A stretch of DNA of 64,000 nt from contig NZ_JBLWFK010000005.1 of assembly GCF_048323675.1 (NCBI RefSeq), positions 124,001 through 188,000 on the forward strand, written 5' to 3'. The DNA comes from Mangrovimicrobium sp048323675 (GTDB lineage: Bacteria; Pseudomonadota; Gammaproteobacteria; Pseudomonadales; Halieaceae). Made by a program: the position numbers and the translations under genes. The stretch's first letter is position 1; the number at the start of each line of letters is the position of its first letter. The notes under the pieces are model-generated. The model saw nothing but the letters and a program-made list of their open reading frames with translations. It was not told where the DNA came from and ran no database searches. Positions 43,871-52,818 of this stretch are shown here, in pieces.

Positions 43871-44515
43871 TTAATGGCCGCCTGAGTCGCGAGGTACCAG
43901 TTCCAGGAGATGGCGCTCAGCATCCAGCCCTGGCACCTTCAGCGGGTGGGAGGCTCGCAGTTCGCACTGGTCCTGGACCGCCTGCAGCTCCGCCTCCGGA
44001 AACACCCCTTTCATGGCGAGGAAACTGCCGTCCGCGGCGAGCAGGTGCCGGCAGCCGGTCACCATGTCGCTGAGCGATGCGAAAGCCCTGGAAAGTACAG
44101 CATCGTAAACACCACCGTCGTGGAACTCCTCGACCCGCGCATGGTGCACGGTCATATTATCCAAGCGCAGGGCAGTTTTCACCTGAAACAGGAAGCGGGT
44201 TTTCTTGACGTTGCTGTCGAGCAGGTGAATTTCCTGCTCGGGGTACACGATTGCCAGGGGTATGCCGGGCAGGCCGGCGCCGGTACCCACATCGATCAAG
44301 CGGCCCCGGGGTACATGGGGAACAATGGCGAGGCTGTCGAGCAGGTGGCGTCGCACCATTTCCAGCGGGTCGCGCACCGCGGTCAGGTTATAGGCCCGGT
44401 TCCATTTTTGCAGCATCGCCAGGTAGTCGAGCAGTGCGCCCTGCACCGCTGCATCTTCGGCTACACCCAGTTGCCTGCAACCTTGGGCCAGTATCTGCGC
44501 CAGTTCCGGGTTCAA
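43871..44515 (-). CDS. rsmG: 16S rRNA m7G527 methyltransferase RsmG
   Basis: RsmG (GidB) methylates guanosine 527 of 16S rRNA. The 214-residue protein has the SAM site VGTGAGLPGIPLAIVYPE near residue 77, HLLDSNVKKTRFL after it, and the RAFASLSDM motif. It lies between mnmG (one base) and parA, the usual order. Confidence 0.97.
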   Translation of the reverse strand: MNPELAQILAQGCRQLGVAEDAAVQGALLDYLAMLQKWNRAYNLTAVRDPLEMVRRHLLDSLAIVPHVPRGRLIDVGTGAGLPGIPLAIVYPEQEIHLLDSNVKKTRFLFQVKTALRLDNMTVHHARVEEFHDGGVYDAVLSRAFASLSDMVTGCRHLLAADGSFLAMKGVFPEAELQAVQDQCELRASHPLKVPGLDAERHLLELVPRDSGGH

Positions 44516-44516
44516 G

Positions 44517-46424
44517 TCAGGCCAGTTTGCGGTCGCTGGAGGTGGACAGGCCGGCCAGCAGGCCGCGCTTTTTCAGGTAGATCAGCAGCAGGGAGACCGC
44601 CGCCGGCGTGACGCCGGGAATCCGGCTGGCGCGGGCCAGGGTTTCCGGCTGCGCGGCGCCCAGTTTCTGCTTGACCTCGTTGGAGAGACCGTCGACCTGC
44701 TGGTAGTCGAAGCCCTCGGGCAGGCGGGTGTTCTCATGCCGGCGCAGGCGCTCGATCTCGTCCTGCTGGCGATCGATGTAACCGGCGTATTTGGCCTGGA
44801 TTTCCACCTGTTGTGCGGCCTGCAGGTCTTCCGTGGGCACACCCTTCAGGTGGGCAATATCGGCGTATTCGAGTTCCGGGCGGCGCAACAGGTCCAGCAG
44901 CGAGTATTCCCGGGTCAGCGGTGAGGTCAGTTTCCCGGACAGGGCCTCGGCAGCCTCGGTGCCGGGCTGTACCCAGGTGCTGGCCAGGCGCGCGGTTTCC
45001 TGTTCCATAGCTTCGCGCTTGCTGGCAAAGCGCTGCCAGCGGCGCTCGTCGACCAGGCCGAGTTCGCGGCCCTTTTCGGTCAGGCGGATATCGGCGTTGT
45101 CTTCACGCAGCAAGAGGCGGTGCTCGGCACGCGAGGTGAACATGCGATAGGGTTCGCTGGTACCGAGGGTAATCAGGTCGTCGACCAGTACGCCGATGTA
45201 CGCCTCGTCGCGCCGCGGGCACCAGGCACTTTCGCCGCGGGCAGCGAGGCCGGCATTGAGGCCGGCGAGCAGGCCCTGCGCCGCGGCCTCCTCGTAACCG
45301 GTGGTGCCGTTAATCTGGCCGGCGAGATAGAGGCCGGGCAGGACCCTGCTCTGCAGGGAATACTCCAGGTCCCGGGGATCGAAATAGTCGTATTCGATGG
45401 CGTAGCCGGGCCGGGTAATGTGCGCCTGCTCGAAACCCTTGATGGAATGCACCAGGGCGACCTGGACGTCGAAGGGAAGACTGGTGGAAATGCCGTTGGG
45501 ATAGAGCTCCGGGGTATTCAGGCCCTCGGGCTCGATAAACACCTGGTGCGAGTCCTTGTCGGCAAAGCGGTGGATCTTGTCCTCGATGCTGGGGCAGTAG
45601 CGCGGACCAATACCTTCGATCACCCCGGAGAACATGGGTGAACGATCGAGGCCGCCGCGAATGATGTCGTGGGTCTGGGCGTTGGTGTGGGTGATCCAGC
45701 AGCAGCGCTGCTGCGGGTGCTCCGCCACATCGCCGATAAACGACATGACCGGCATCGGCTGGTCACCCCACTGCTCTTCCAGGCCGTCGAAATTCACCGT
45801 GCGCGCGTCAATCCGCGGCGGCGTCCCGGTTTTCAGGCGGTCGACGCGAAACGGCATCTCCCGCAGGCGCCGGGCCAGCGCGATGGATGGCGGATCACCG
45901 GCGCGACCTCCGGAGCTGTTCTCGAGACCGATGTGGATTTTGCCGCCGAGGAAGGTACCGGTGGTCAACACGACCTGCGCGGCGCGGAACACCACGCCCA
46001 TCTGGGTTACCACACCGGCTACCCTGCCCTGTTCGACCACCAGGTCATCGACTGCCTGCTGGAAAATAAGCAGGTTTTCCTGGCCCTCAAGAATCTGCCG
46101 GATGGCATTGCGGTAGAGCACCCGGTCGGCCTGGGCGCGGGTTGCGCGCACCGCCGGTCCCTTGCGTGAATTCAGGGTGCGGAACTGGATGCCGGCGCGG
46201 TCGGTGGCGCGGGCCATGGCGCCGCCGAGGGCATCCACTTCCTTGACCAGGTGGCTCTTGCCGATGCCGCCGATGGCCGGATTGCAGGACATCTGGCCGA
46301 GGGTGTCCACACTGTGGGTCAGCAACAGGGTTCGGCAACCCATGCGCGCGGCAGCGAGGCAGGCCTCGGTCCCGGCGTGTCCGCCGCCGACGACAATAAC
46401 ATCGAACTGTTGCTTGAAATTCAC
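44517..46424 (-). CDS. mnmG: tRNA modification flavoprotein MnmG
   Basis: MnmG with MnmE adds the cmnm5/nm5 side chain to wobble U34 of tRNAs. The 635-residue protein has the FAD motif GGGHAGTEAC near residue 14, the PRYCPSIEDKI conserved block and a C-terminal helical domain that binds MnmE. GTG 46424 is chosen: GAGGG lies 7 bases upstream, VNFKQQFDV aligns with family N-termini, and the promoter's predicted start falls about 32 bases upstream. A TTG at 46448 would leave almost no leader. It is the first gene of mnmG-rsmG-parA-parB. Confidence 0.96.
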   Translation of the reverse strand: MNFKQQFDVIVVGGGHAGTEACLAAARMGCRTLLLTHSVDTLGQMSCNPAIGGIGKSHLVKEVDALGGAMARATDRAGIQFRTLNSRKGPAVRATRAQADRVLYRNAIRQILEGQENLLIFQQAVDDLVVEQGRVAGVVTQMGVVFRAAQVVLTTGTFLGGKIHIGLENSSGGRAGDPPSIALARRLREMPFRVDRLKTGTPPRIDARTVNFDGLEEQWGDQPMPVMSFIGDVAEHPQQRCCWITHTNAQTHDIIRGGLDRSPMFSGVIEGIGPRYCPSIEDKIHRFADKDSHQVFIEPEGLNTPELYPNGISTSLPFDVQVALVHSIKGFEQAHITRPGYAIEYDYFDPRDLEYSLQSRVLPGLYLAGQINGTTGYEEAAAQGLLAGLNAGLAARGESAWCPRRDEAYIGVLVDDLITLGTSEPYRMFTSRAEHRLLLREDNADIRLTEKGRELGLVDERRWQRFASKREAMEQETARLASTWVQPGTEAAEALSGKLTSPLTREYSLLDLLRRPELEYADIAHLKGVPTEDLQAAQQVEIQAKYAGYIDRQQDEIERLRRHENTRLPEGFDYQQVDGLSNEVKQKLGAAQPETLARASRIPGVTPAAVSLLLIYLKKRGLLAGLSTSSDRKLA

Positions 46425-46462
46425 AGCCGGGCCCTCGCAGCCTGACAATTCCGGGGGGCGCG

Positions 46463-46491
46463 ATTATACGGCTGCAGTGGCGGCTGTTCAA
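46463..46491 (-). promoter_or_regulatory. Sigma-70 promoter of mnmG-rsmG-parAB
   Basis: Minus-strand TTGAAC (46486-46491), 17-base spacer, perfect TATAAT (46463-46468). It is the same hexamer pair as in the atp promoter. The expected transcript start is near 46456. Confidence 0.85.
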
Positions 46492-46635
46492 AATTTGTTC
46501 TGGTATTTTGTGTCATGGAATCCCGAAAAACTGCCAGCTGGCGTCTGCATGACTTCATGTTTGCAGCCGTTTGGACAAATATAGGCCAGGTTGTAGAGTA
46601 TTTTCCGCTAATTTCGCCATCAACTGGAATCGATC

Positions 46636-47928
46636 ATGGACTGGATACTGTGTTGCCTCGCGGCGTTTGGCCTCGTTTCTCTCTATCTCAGCCTGCAACC
46701 GCGCAACGTCAAACGCAAGGCCATTCCCTGGTCGGTATTCGGTGTCTCCCTGCTAACCACTGAACTGGCCTGGCTGTGGCTGCCGCTGCAGATCCTCCTC
46801 AGCCTGCTGCTGGTAGCCGGCGGCGCCCTGGACAGCGTGATCGGCAAGCTTTCACTGCTGGTTCTGCTGTTGTCCTGGTGCGGACTCGCCTGGCATATCT
46901 GGCAGAGCCGGGCAGCCGCCGAAGTGCTGGAAGACGCACTGTGCGAAGGACTCGGCAAACACTACCGCGAACGGCTCGACGCGCGGCGGGTCGCGCAACT
47001 GCGCCAACAGGTGGGCTTTGCCGACTGGAAGCTGCCATTCCGGATGACCCGTCCGGGCGTCGAGGTGATTCGCGACATCCCCTATGGTCCGCTCGGCATG
47101 CGCCAGCACCTCGATATCTACCGACCGCAACAACGCCGGGGTAATTGCCCGGTACTGCTGCAGATACACGGCGGCGCCTGGACCATGAGCCGCAAGGAAG
47201 ACCAGGGCCAGCCCCTGATGTGGCACCTGGCAGCCCGCGGCTGGATATGCGTTGCGGTCAATTACCGGCTCAGCCCCAGCGTCGGTTTTCCCACCCACCT
47301 CGAGGATTGCAAACGCGCCCTGTGCTGGATTCGCGAGAACGGTGCGGACTACGGCATGGATACCGATTTCATCGCCGTCACCGGCGGTTCCGCCGGTGGT
47401 CATCTCGCTGCGCTGGTGGCGCTGACCGCCAACCGTCCGGAGCTGCAGGCCGACAATCCGCAAACGGATACCGCGGTACAGGCGGCAGTGCCGCTCTACG
47501 GCATCTACGATTTCGTCTCCCGGTTCCAGCAGTACCGCTACCCGGAACCGCTGAAGAAATTCCTGATCGGCCGGGTAATGTACGAGGACGAAAGCGCCAA
47601 CCCCGAACTGTGGGACCTGGCATCCCCGGTAACCCTGGTGAATGCCGAGGCACCGCCGTTTTTTGTTTTGCACGGCACCCAGGACAGCCTGATCCCGGTA
47701 CGCGATGCCCAGCTGTTCGTGGAGAAACTCCGTGCGGTGTCACAGCAGGCCGTAGTGTACGCAGAACTGCCCTACGCCGAACACGGCTTTGAACTGTTTC
47801 ACTCCCAGCGCGCGGAGCTTACCGTGGATGCGATACACCGCTTCCTCGAGTGGTCCTACGCGAAGCACCTGCAACAATCACCCGGCGTAGCGGGCGAGGA
47901 ATTGGCTCAGGCCACGGGCGGGGGTTGA
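46636..47928 (+). CDS. Membrane-anchored alpha/beta hydrolase, HSL-type esterase
   Basis: A 430-residue protein with two or three N-terminal membrane helices (about 2-18, 33-66, 72-94) and a C-terminal esterase domain. The oxyanion motif HGGAW (near 176-180), the nucleophile elbow GGSAGG (near 254-259), HGTQDSL with the catalytic Asp and YAEHGFE with the catalytic His are all present, as in hormone-sensitive-lipase-like enzymes. The substrate is unknown. Its stop codon abuts the stop of the convergent lipase gene (TGATCA). Confidence 0.85.
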   Translation: MDWILCCLAAFGLVSLYLSLQPRNVKRKAIPWSVFGVSLLTTELAWLWLPLQILLSLLLVAGGALDSVIGKLSLLVLLLSWCGLAWHIWQSRAAAEVLEDALCEGLGKHYRERLDARRVAQLRQQVGFADWKLPFRMTRPGVEVIRDIPYGPLGMRQHLDIYRPQQRRGNCPVLLQIHGGAWTMSRKEDQGQPLMWHLAARGWICVAVNYRLSPSVGFPTHLEDCKRALCWIRENGADYGMDTDFIAVTGGSAGGHLAALVALTANRPELQADNPQTDTAVQAAVPLYGIYDFVSRFQQYRYPEPLKKFLIGRVMYEDESANPELWDLASPVTLVNAEAPPFFVLHGTQDSLIPVRDAQLFVEKLRAVSQQAVVYAELPYAEHGFELFHSQRAELTVDAIHRFLEWSYAKHLQQSPGVAGEELAQATGGG

Positions 47929-48783
47929 TCACACCTGCAGCGGCAGGCCGGGCAGGGTTTCACACCAGGCCAGCAAGTCGGCAAACACCTGCTCGTGTTC
48001 CGGTTCATTGAAAATTTCATGGTACAGCCCGGGGTAGAGCTTAAGGGTCTTCTGCTTGCTGGAAACGCGTTCAAACAACAGCTTTGAGCCCTTTGGAGAG
48101 GTCATCGAATCGGCTTCACCGTGCATCAGCAGGAGGGGCAGGGAGATTTTTTGTGCCTCCTCCTGCACCCGTTGCATGGTCGCGAACAACTCGCTGACGA
48201 ATCGCGCGGAGTACTTGCCGTGGTGAACCAGCGGATCGCTGGTGTATTCCTGTACTACCCGCGGGTCGCGGCTGATACCGCCCGCTTCCAGTTGCATCAC
48301 GCCCAGCGTCGGCAAAAAGCGCGACAGCAGGCGGATCAAACCTATCTGTAAAGCGCCGGGCTCGAGTTCCGAGGCAATCGCGGGGCCGGAGAGCGCGCAG
48401 CCGATAAATTCCTGCTGGTGACCGATCAGGTAATCGGCGCTGATCAGGCCGCCCATGCTGTGCCCGAGTAATACGATCGGCAGGCCGGGAAAATCGGCGG
48501 AAATCTTTTCGCGGAATTCCCCGAGACTCTCCCGGTACTGGCTGAAGCGCTCCACATGGCCATAAGTGCCATCCGACTTGCCGTGGCCGGGATGATCCAG
48601 TGCGGCAACCGTGAAACCATGTCCGGTCAGAAAACTGGCAAGGGGCTGGTAGCGGGAACAGTGCTCGCCGGCACCGTGCGCGATCAGCACCACCGCGCGC
48701 GGCTGCGGGGCAAACCAGTACTGGAAGTAGAGCGACAGCCCATCGGGTCCATTGAAACGACCATCCCTGTGTGTTTCAGCCAT
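47929..48783 (-). CDS. Alpha/beta hydrolase, monoacylglycerol-lipase type
   Basis: A 284-residue soluble enzyme of the Hydrolase_4 (serine aminopeptidase S33) family. The oxyanion segment HGAGEHCSRY is near 36-45, the nucleophile elbow GHSMGG near 108-113, the acid in LMHGEADSMT, and the His in YPGLYHEIFNEPE. These features fit monoglyceride or lysophospholipid hydrolysis. No signal peptide. It is convergent with the HSL-type esterase and divergent from hppA. Confidence 0.85.
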   Translation of the reverse strand: MAETHRDGRFNGPDGLSLYFQYWFAPQPRAVVLIAHGAGEHCSRYQPLASFLTGHGFTVAALDHPGHGKSDGTYGHVERFSQYRESLGEFREKISADFPGLPIVLLGHSMGGLISADYLIGHQQEFIGCALSGPAIASELEPGALQIGLIRLLSRFLPTLGVMQLEAGGISRDPRVVQEYTSDPLVHHGKYSARFVSELFATMQRVQEEAQKISLPLLLMHGEADSMTSPKGSKLLFERVSSKQKTLKLYPGLYHEIFNEPEHEQVFADLLAWCETLPGLPLQV

Positions 48784-48908
48784 GGAAAATCTCCCCCCTC
48801 ACTGGTCGATACAAGGTTTTGCGGGTTGTCGCGAGTGGCTTGTGCCAATCCGTGAATTTTGGTTAGCATGGCCAGGCGGGATCAATAATAACACCATGGA
48901 GTCAAGCT

Positions 48909-50897
48909 ATGTCTGGATTTCACGTGGTACCCCCTGTCCTCGGACTCGCCGGCCTGGCAGTCGCGTTTATCATCTATCACATCATGGTTCGCCACGATCA
49001 CGGCGACGGCACCGTCAAGCATATCGGTGACCAGATACACCTCGGTGCAATGGTCTTCATGCAGCGGGAATACCGCATGCTGGGGATTTTCGCGCTGGTG
49101 CTGCTGGCCTGCCTGTATGTCTCACCGCTGGGAGCCGACACTGCAGTCGCCTTTCTGGTCGGGGCGGTATCCTCTGCCAGCGCCGGGTTTCTCGGTATGT
49201 TCGCCGCTACCAAAGCCAACGTTCGAACGGCGGTGGCGGCCAACAAACACGGCCAGGATGCAGCCCTCGCGATTTCATTTTACGGCGGCTCCATCATGGG
49301 CCTGTGCGTCGCGTCGCTCGGATTGCTCGGCCTGGGAACCCTGTACTGGTATTTCGGCGGCGACCCGGAAAGTGCCCACGCCATCCACGGTTTCGGGATG
49401 GGTGCTTCGACGGTGGCCCTGTTCTCCCGGGTCGGGGGCGGGATCTTCACCAAGAGCGCAGATGTCGGTGCCGACCTGGTCGGCAAGGTCGAGGCCGGGA
49501 TTCCCGAAGACGATCCACGCAACCCCGGAGTGATTGCCGACAACGTCGGCGACAACGTCGGCGACATTGCCGGCATGGGATCCGACATTTTCGAATCCTA
49601 TTGCGGCTCGATGATTGCCTGTATCGCGATCGCATCGACCATGTCCGTGCATTCCCAGGGCGCACTGATGTTCCTGCCACTGGCCCTGGCAAGTATCGGC
49701 CTGCTGGCCTCCCTCTGCGGCATCGTGCTTGTGCGCGCCCGCAGCAACGCCGCACCGGAGGTTGCGTTGCGCTCCGGCACCCTGGCTGCGCCCGTGGTTT
49801 TCGCGATTGCCGCCTGGTTCCTGGTGGAGTCGATGGGCCTGGATAGCACAATCTGGTGGTCGGTAGTCTGCGGGGCCGTTGGTGGCGTCTGCATCGGCCT
49901 CATTACCGAGTACTACACCGGTTCGAGACCGGTGGAACGGATCGCCCGGTCCGGTGAGACAGGACCGGCCACAGTCATGATTACCGGCCTGGCGGTCGGG
50001 ATGCAGTCGGTGGTGCTGCCGGTTCTGGTACTGGCCGGCATCATCTTCCTTTCGACCTGGCTCGCCGGGCTTTACGGTGTGGGCATTGCGGCAGTTGGCA
50101 TGTTGGCTACCGTGGGCATCACCATGGCGATCGATGCCTACGGACCGGTGGCGGACAATGCCGGTGGGATCGCAGAGATGGCCGGCATGGGTGAGGAAAC
50201 CCGCAAGATCACCGACGGACTCGACGAGGTAGGCAACACCACGGCGGCGATCGGCAAGGGCTTCGCGATCGGCGCCGCAGCGCTGGCCGCCCTGGCGATA
50301 ATCGCCGCCTTCGTCCAGACCGTCGAGGTCCACAATCCCGGATTCAGCCTCGAACTGTCCAACCCGGTGGTCCTGGTGGGAATGTTTATCGGCGGTACGA
50401 TTCCCTTCCTGATCGCATCGATCACCATGACTGCTGTCGGTGAAGCGGCGTTTGACATGATCAACGAGATCCGGCGGCAGTTCCGCGAAATTCCCGGACT
50501 GCTGGAAGGCAATGCAGAGCCGGATACCGCGCGCTGTGTCGATATCGCCACTTCCGCGGCGCTGCGGCGGATGCTGTTGCCCGGCGCGATAGCGGTGGTA
50601 GCGCCGGTACTGGTCGGCTTTGGTCTCGGTGCAGCCGCCCTCGGCGGGATGCTCGGAGGCGCATTGCTGGCCTGCGTACTGATGGCACTGATGATGGCCA
50701 ATGCCGGTGGTGCCTGGGATAACGCGAAGAAATTCGTGGAGAAAGGCAACCTGGGCGGGAAAGGTTCGACTACCCATGCGGCGACGGTGGTTGGAGATAC
50801 CGTGGGCGACCCTTTCAAGGATACCTCGGGTCCAGCCATGAATATCCTGATCAACGTGATGGCAATCGTCAGTCTGGTGATTGCGCCCCTACTCTGA
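48909..50897 (+). CDS. hppA: K+-dependent type membrane pyrophosphatase
   Basis: A 662-residue integral membrane enzyme that couples PPi hydrolysis to H+ or Na+ pumping, with about 16 helices. The active-site segment GGGIFTKSADVGADLVGKVE and the DDPRNPGVIADNVGDNVGD acidic motif are intact, as is the C-terminal DTVGDPFKDTSGPAMN. The residues after GNTT (442-445) are Ala446-Ala-Ile-Gly449, the signature of K+-dependent enzymes; K+-independent ones have Lys and Thr there. Ion specificity (Na+ or H+) cannot be set from what I can see. It probably conserves energy from biosynthetic PPi. Confidence 0.95.
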   Translation: MSGFHVVPPVLGLAGLAVAFIIYHIMVRHDHGDGTVKHIGDQIHLGAMVFMQREYRMLGIFALVLLACLYVSPLGADTAVAFLVGAVSSASAGFLGMFAATKANVRTAVAANKHGQDAALAISFYGGSIMGLCVASLGLLGLGTLYWYFGGDPESAHAIHGFGMGASTVALFSRVGGGIFTKSADVGADLVGKVEAGIPEDDPRNPGVIADNVGDNVGDIAGMGSDIFESYCGSMIACIAIASTMSVHSQGALMFLPLALASIGLLASLCGIVLVRARSNAAPEVALRSGTLAAPVVFAIAAWFLVESMGLDSTIWWSVVCGAVGGVCIGLITEYYTGSRPVERIARSGETGPATVMITGLAVGMQSVVLPVLVLAGIIFLSTWLAGLYGVGIAAVGMLATVGITMAIDAYGPVADNAGGIAEMAGMGEETRKITDGLDEVGNTTAAIGKGFAIGAAALAALAIIAAFVQTVEVHNPGFSLELSNPVVLVGMFIGGTIPFLIASITMTAVGEAAFDMINEIRRQFREIPGLLEGNAEPDTARCVDIATSAALRRMLLPGAIAVVAPVLVGFGLGAAALGGMLGGALLACVLMALMMANAGGAWDNAKKFVEKGNLGGKGSTTHAATVVGDTVGDPFKDTSGPAMNILINVMAIVSLVIAPLL

Positions 50898-51416
50898 CCA
50901 CCAGCCGGTTCACCTCGTCATTCAGCAGCAGGGAAGCGCGAACTTCCCTGTTCGCTGAATGCTGTCCTGCCATTTAATGGTAGTCACATATGCTCTCCGG
51001 GTCCTATTACGCAGTCTTACAAAATAGAGAAAAGTATAAATATATTGATGTATAGGATTAGAGGATTGTTGTTGTAGTTATTATTAGGGCAGCCTCCACT
51101 TGTGAGTAACCAAAGAAAAGCGCGTAAAAGCAGTAAGTTACGTCAATGACAAGGCAGCGGAGAACACCTGAAACCGGCGTGTGGAGGCGGTGGGTTGAGC
51201 GGGGATGGTTTCTGGACAAAATCGGCCCCCGGTTTCCGCGAAGGTCTTATCCCGGATTCGTCCCTCCTTCCGTTCAGGGTTTGTCCCAGCAGTTTTCCCC
51301 AGGGCCAGGCAGCCGCTGCCGAGGCTGTGGTGAGCCTGTCATTTAGCTGTGGATGTTTTTGATGTCTGTGGTTTGCCTGTGGATATGGCGGGGATACTGC
51401 GTCGATGGGCTGGGGT
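50898..51416. other. 519-base non-coding stretch between hppA and mnmE
   Basis: Longest gene-free stretch in the window, between convergent hppA and mnmE. It holds an 8-bp hairpin CAGGGAAG / CTTCCCTG (50929-50950) as a possible hppA terminator, an AT-rich island (about 51013-51088) that stands out in this GC-rich sequence, and four TGTGG repeats at 51326, 51348, 51367 and 51378, two of them resembling DnaA boxes (TGTGGATGT and TGTGGATAT). Short open frames inside have no conserved features. I do not know what it does. Confidence 0.5.
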
Positions 51417-52787
51417 TTACTTGCCGATGCAGAAGCTGGAAAAGATTTCACCGAGCAACTGGTCCGAGGTCACGGCACCGGTAATTTCCCCCAGGGCGTC
51501 CTGGCACAGCCTCAGGTCTTCGGCCAGCAGTTCACCGGCACCAGCCTGTTCCAGTTGGTCACGCCCCGCCTCCAGCGCCTGGCGGGCTGCGGCCAGTGCG
51601 GACAGGTGGCGCCGCCTGGCACTGAAGCTGCCTTCACCGGCGTAGCCCATACACTGTTTCAGGTGGGTGCGCAGCAGGTCCAGGCCTTCACCGGTGCGTG
51701 CTGACAGGGAAATGACGGTATAGCCATCGCGCTCGACAAGGGCGCAGGGCTGGCCGCTGATGTCAGTTTTATTGAGGATGACGCAGACCGGAATATCCCG
51801 GTCCAGTTGCTCGCGAATGGCCGGCCAGATCTGCGCGGGATCCTGCGCGACGGCGGTATTTGAACCATCCACCACCAACAGGATGAGGTGGGCGCTGTTC
51901 ATCTCGTTCCAGGCCCGCCGAATTCCCTCGCGCTCGATGTCATCGGGGCTGTCGCGCAAACCCGCAGTATCGACGATGTGCAGGGGCAGCCCGTCGATCT
52001 GGATATGCTCGCGCAGTACATCCCGGGTTGTGCCCTCGATGGGCGTAACAATTGCGGTGTCCTGCCCTGCCAGGGCGTTCAGAAGGCTCGATTTTCCCGC
52101 ATTGGGACGTCCGGCGATCACCAGTTTCATGCCCTCCTGAACCAGGGTACCCTGGCGGGCCTCCGACTCAACGCTGGCGAGGTGGTCGAAAATCTCCTGC
52201 AACTGGCGTTGTACCTGGCCATCCGCGAGGAAATCGATTTCCTCTTCGGGAAAATCGATGGCTGCCTCCACGTATACCCGCAGCCGTGTGACCCTCTCTA
52301 CCAGGGCGTGGATGCGCTGGGAAAAAGCGCCCTGCAGCGAGCGCGTGGCATTGAGCGCGGCCTGTTCCGTGGTGCTGTTGATCAGGTCGGCAATCGCCTC
52401 GGCCTGGGTCAGGTCGAGTTTGTCGTTGAGATAGGCGCGCTCCGAGAATTCGCCGGGGCGCGCCTGCCGTGCACCCAGCGCCCTGCAGACGTCCAGCAGA
52501 AGGTCGAGAATGACCGGGCCGCCGTGCCCCTGCAGTTCAACCACGTCTTCTCCGGTAAAGGAGTGGGGAGCGGGAAAATAGAGGCTGATGCCGGAGTCCA
52601 GGACCACACCCTCGCGATTGCGGAACTGGCAGTAGTGCGCGAGGCGCGGCTTCAGTGATTTGCCGGTGATGGCGGTGGCGATGGGCAGGGCCCGGGCCCC
52701 GGAAAGCCGCAGGATACCGATGCCCCCGCGTCCGGGGGCAGTGGCGATGGCGACGATGGTGTCGCCATCCAGTAGCGCAGTGTGCAT
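51417..52787 (-). CDS. mnmE: tRNA modification GTPase MnmE
   Basis: MnmE is the GTPase partner of MnmG. The 456-residue protein has an N-terminal tetrahydrofolate-binding domain (IVAIATAPGRGGIGILRLSG), a G domain with P-loop GRPNAGKSSLLNALAG and VDTAGLRDSPDDIE, the NKTD motif, and the C-terminal FCIGK with the essential Cys. It is the last gene of rpmH-rnpA-yidD-yidC-mnmE, 31 bases after yidC. Confidence 0.98.
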   Translation of the reverse strand: MHTALLDGDTIVAIATAPGRGGIGILRLSGARALPIATAITGKSLKPRLAHYCQFRNREGVVLDSGISLYFPAPHSFTGEDVVELQGHGGPVILDLLLDVCRALGARQARPGEFSERAYLNDKLDLTQAEAIADLINSTTEQAALNATRSLQGAFSQRIHALVERVTRLRVYVEAAIDFPEEEIDFLADGQVQRQLQEIFDHLASVESEARQGTLVQEGMKLVIAGRPNAGKSSLLNALAGQDTAIVTPIEGTTRDVLREHIQIDGLPLHIVDTAGLRDSPDDIEREGIRRAWNEMNSAHLILLVVDGSNTAVAQDPAQIWPAIREQLDRDIPVCVILNKTDISGQPCALVERDGYTVISLSARTGEGLDLLRTHLKQCMGYAGEGSFSARRRHLSALAAARQALEAGRDQLEQAGAGELLAEDLRLCQDALGEITGAVTSDQLLGEIFSSFCIGK

Positions 52788-52818
52788 GGCAAACTCTCCC
52801 TGCGCGGGGTGCGTCGGG

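Noticed and set aside
48916..48931. parS-like core TTTCACGTG at the start of hppA
   Set aside because: Only the central bases match; the palindrome arms do not pair, so ParB binding is unlikely compared with the two perfect sites in recF.
51143..51451. Short open frames in the hppA-mnmE gap
   Set aside because: Pro/Ser/Arg-rich translations, no ribosome-binding site and overlap of mnmE in part.
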